64,000 nt of DNA from Luteibacter jiangsuensis (GTDB lineage Bacteria; Pseudomonadota; Gammaproteobacteria; Xanthomonadales; Rhodanobacteraceae): the NCBI RefSeq assembly GCF_011742555.1, contig NZ_JAAQQR010000004.1, positions 433,362-497,361 on the forward strand. Direction: 5' to 3'. The notes under the pieces are model-generated. The model worked only from the letters and a program-made list of their open reading frames with translations, was not told the DNA's origin and did no database searches. The position numbers and the translations under genes are program-made. Within the stretch, counting starts at the first letter, position 1. Every line of letters begins with the position of its first letter. Positions 62,656 to 64,000 of the stretch are shown here, in pieces.

Positions 62656-63588
62656 ATGAAGTCTGAACTCATCGATCTAACAGCGTTCAAGATCGGCGAA
62701 CCGTACAGTCGTGCTGAGGTCGCAAGGGTGGGCGCCATATCACCGAGGAATTTCGTCCGCCCCACCGGCATCTCAGAGTTCGCAAACGCAGTGCTATTGT
62801 TTGTTACCTTAGAGAAGACGGCATACAGTTACCACGATCAATTCGACGGCGACGTCTTCTGGTGGCAAAGCCAGACACGCCAGTCACAAACGAGTCCGTT
62901 ACTACGTAGCCTGGCGTCGGGCGAGCGGCAGGCATACCTGTTTACCAGACTGCGTGAAAAGGCTCCTTCGACTTTACCTTTCATTTATTGCGGGCGGTTG
63001 TCAGCCCCGCTTATGACCGGTGAGCACCCTGTTACATGTGAGTTCGAAGCATTGGACTTTCTAGACAACCCAACGGGGTCGCTTGCGCAAATTTACAACT
63101 GGCGGCCTGCCTCCCTTACGGATTCAGACGAGTTGGAACGTCGTCGCGAGCTACTCACAAGCGACCTCAAAATGACTCGAGCCCGAGGGCAGGGAAGGAT
63201 GCGAGACTATCGGCGAAGGAGAACGATCGAGAACTACGCTATGGACCTCGCTAAGGCTCATTATGCAGAACTAGGTTACGTCGTTACCGACACCTCCAGC
63301 ACCAGGCCGTTCGACCTCCATTGCGTAAAGGATGGTCTACATAAGAGGGTCGAGGTTAAAGGCACGCAGTCGGCCGGATCTACCGTAGAGGTCACGACTG
63401 CCGAGGTCCAATCCGCCCGGGACGGAGATGGTAGCGGGTACACCACAGATCTCTTTATTGTCCATTCCGTCGCCCTAGACGCAATTCGGGATGAGCTTAA
63501 AGCAAGCGGCGGAAACGTAAGGAAAATTGAGAACTGGCGCCCCGAGAACCACCACTTAACACCTACGGTCTACAGATGCCAGGTGTAG
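62656..63588 (+). CDS. DUF3427-DUF3883 nuclease-like protein
   Basis: This 310-residue protein has an N-terminal DUF3427-like region (about 15-150: PYSRAEVARVG, LLFVTLEKTAYSY, DVFWWQSQTRQS, PFIYCGRL), a domain usually fused to helicases. The C-terminal DUF3883-like region (190-270) has the PD-(D/E)XK pattern PFDLHC (D220) and VEVKGTQ (E233, K235), typical of DNA-cleaving defence proteins. No helicase domain is present. The ATG at 62656 lies after CGGGG; a GTG at 62641 is the alternative. Surroundings (remnant genes, IS3 element, A/T-richer DNA) fit a defence island. Substrate and trigger unknown. Confidence 0.72.
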   Translation: MKSELIDLTAFKIGEPYSRAEVARVGAISPRNFVRPTGISEFANAVLLFVTLEKTAYSYHDQFDGDVFWWQSQTRQSQTSPLLRSLASGERQAYLFTRLREKAPSTLPFIYCGRLSAPLMTGEHPVTCEFEALDFLDNPTGSLAQIYNWRPASLTDSDELERRRELLTSDLKMTRARGQGRMRDYRRRRTIENYAMDLAKAHYAELGYVVTDTSSTRPFDLHCVKDGLHKRVEVKGTQSAGSTVEVTTAEVQSARDGDGSGYTTDLFIVHSVALDAIRDELKASGGNVRKIENWRPENHHLTPTVYRCQV

Positions 63589-63741
63589 ATAAATACATGA
63601 CTGTTAAGCAGGAACGTTTTCGTCACGAATACTCGACGAACCCCGACAGCTCGCGAGCGATAGTTCTTTGCCCTCAGTGAGCGATAACTTCTAGATTGCG
63701 ACAGCGCCAGAAGAAGAACCAACTTTAAGACAACTTATGCC

Positions 63742-63885
63742 CTACGTCCCCGACCGACGCCCCGTCTTTACGGCCCGTTCCACCTGAGCGAAGGCGGCGT
63801 CCTGCGGCGCTGCATCGGGCACATTTTTGATGGCAAAGGCTTGCTCACACGGTGACCCCGCGAAAAAGCGGAGATACTCGGTGAC
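63742..63885 (-). pseudogene. IS-truncated remnant similar to the 61102 protein
   Basis: Reading leftwards from the IS boundary, the frame gives VTEYLRFFAGSPCEQAFAI ... QDAAFAQVERAVK, then a stop at 63742. This matches the LRFFAG-x3-EQAFA block of the protein at 61102-62316. An apparent ATG at 63930 lies inside the IS, so the true 5' part of this gene is cut off at about 63882. About 47 host-derived residues remain. Confidence 0.6.
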
Positions 63886-64000
63886 CTGCCCCCACTGAGC
63901 CGTACCACATGAAGCTGTAAAGTCCGTCAATCACGAGGACGGATATGAAGAAGAGTCGTTTCACCACCGAGCAGATCATCGGGTTTATCAAGCAGGCTGA
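63882..64000 (+). mobile_element. IS3-family insertion sequence, left end (truncated by window)
   Basis: The element seems to begin at TGACCTGCCCCCACTGAGCC, an end typical of IS3-family elements. It includes the start of the orfA transposase gene and runs off the window edge. It interrupts the gene remnant at 63742-63885. Confidence 0.7.
63945..64000 (+). CDS. IS3-family transposase orfA, N-terminus only
   Basis: ATG at 63945 opens MKKSRFTTEQIIGFIKQA, the typical start of IS3-family OrfA (HTH_8 / IS911-like transposase DNA-binding subunit). Only about 18 codons lie in the window. GAGG is 8-9 bases upstream. OrfA is normally joined to OrfB by a -1 frameshift in this family; that part is outside the window. 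Confidence 0.8.
   Translation, partial: MKKSRFTTEQIIGFIKQA

Noticed and set aside
63742..63930. A 62-residue minus-strand gene starting at ATG 63930
   Set aside because: The first 15 codons come from the IS3 element end; only the part up to about 63885 is host gene remnant.

Overview
The window is compact, very GC-rich DNA with short intergenic gaps. Gene content points to a gammaproteobacterium of the order Xanthomonadales (Lysobacterales), probably Rhodanobacteraceae such as Luteibacter or Dyella. The strongest pointer is a VirD4 coupling protein next to an effector with the C-terminal signal typical of the bacteria-killing Xanthomonadales type IV secretion system (X-T4SS). Large autotransporters, a Clp/CRP-type operator and families of short palindromic repeats agree with this. 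The taxonomy is inference from content, not from a marker gene.

Layout. 0-2 kb: Ku and a polymerase-only LigD (non-homologous end joining). 2-10 kb: a secreted CocE-type hydrolase, a small lipoprotein, a first autotransporter, an RhtA-type exporter and two envelope proteins. 10-14 kb: a solitary receiver protein, a FixJ-type regulator with its PAS histidine kinase, an AraC regulator and WrbA. 14-20 kb: three uncharacterised genes and two divergent GH13 glucosidases. 20-24 kb: AraC and MarR regulators, a LysE exporter, and a nucleoside transporter with a PfkB kinase. 24-29 kb: an M1 aminopeptidase overlapping a glutamine cyclotransferase, a Sel1-repeat protein and a quinone-reductase-like MDR enzyme.

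29.9-35.8 kb holds a tightly overlapping six-gene operon: rsbR, rsbS, rsbT, an RsbX/SpoIIE-like phosphatase with its own kinase-type ATPase domain, a soluble histidine kinase and a REC-PAS-kinase-REC hybrid. A single-domain receiver gene is divergent from it. This is a stressosome wired to a two-component output rather than to sigma-B. Next come a SnoaL-like protein, a degenerate M61 peptidase and cycA.

39-54 kb is dominated by two giant autotransporters (about 1947 and 1810 residues), both with an extended signal peptide region. The first has seven roughly 327-bp tandem repeats in its passenger and a perfect TGTGA-N6-TCACA operator upstream. Between them lie PhzF, an LprI-like secreted protein and a membrane-anchored Mrr-like nuclease.

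54.6-58.5 kb is a virD4 / immunity / effector operon of the X-T4SS. The effector has a glucosaminidase domain, a peptidoglycan-binding domain and the Gln-rich export signal. The structural virB genes are not in the window. 58.7-64 kb looks like an accessory island: unknown membrane and soluble proteins, an SRAP-family protein with a coiled-coil insertion, an unknown coiled-coil membrane protein, a frameshifted small gene, a DUF3427-DUF3883 nuclease, and a gene remnant cut by an IS3-family element that runs off the right edge. The remnant resembles part of the coiled-coil protein. From 61 to 63.7 kb the DNA is visibly richer in A and T than the rest.

Four full copies and one partial copy of one dispersed palindromic repeat, and a pair of a second family, sit between genes. 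No rRNA, tRNA or CRISPR array was seen.
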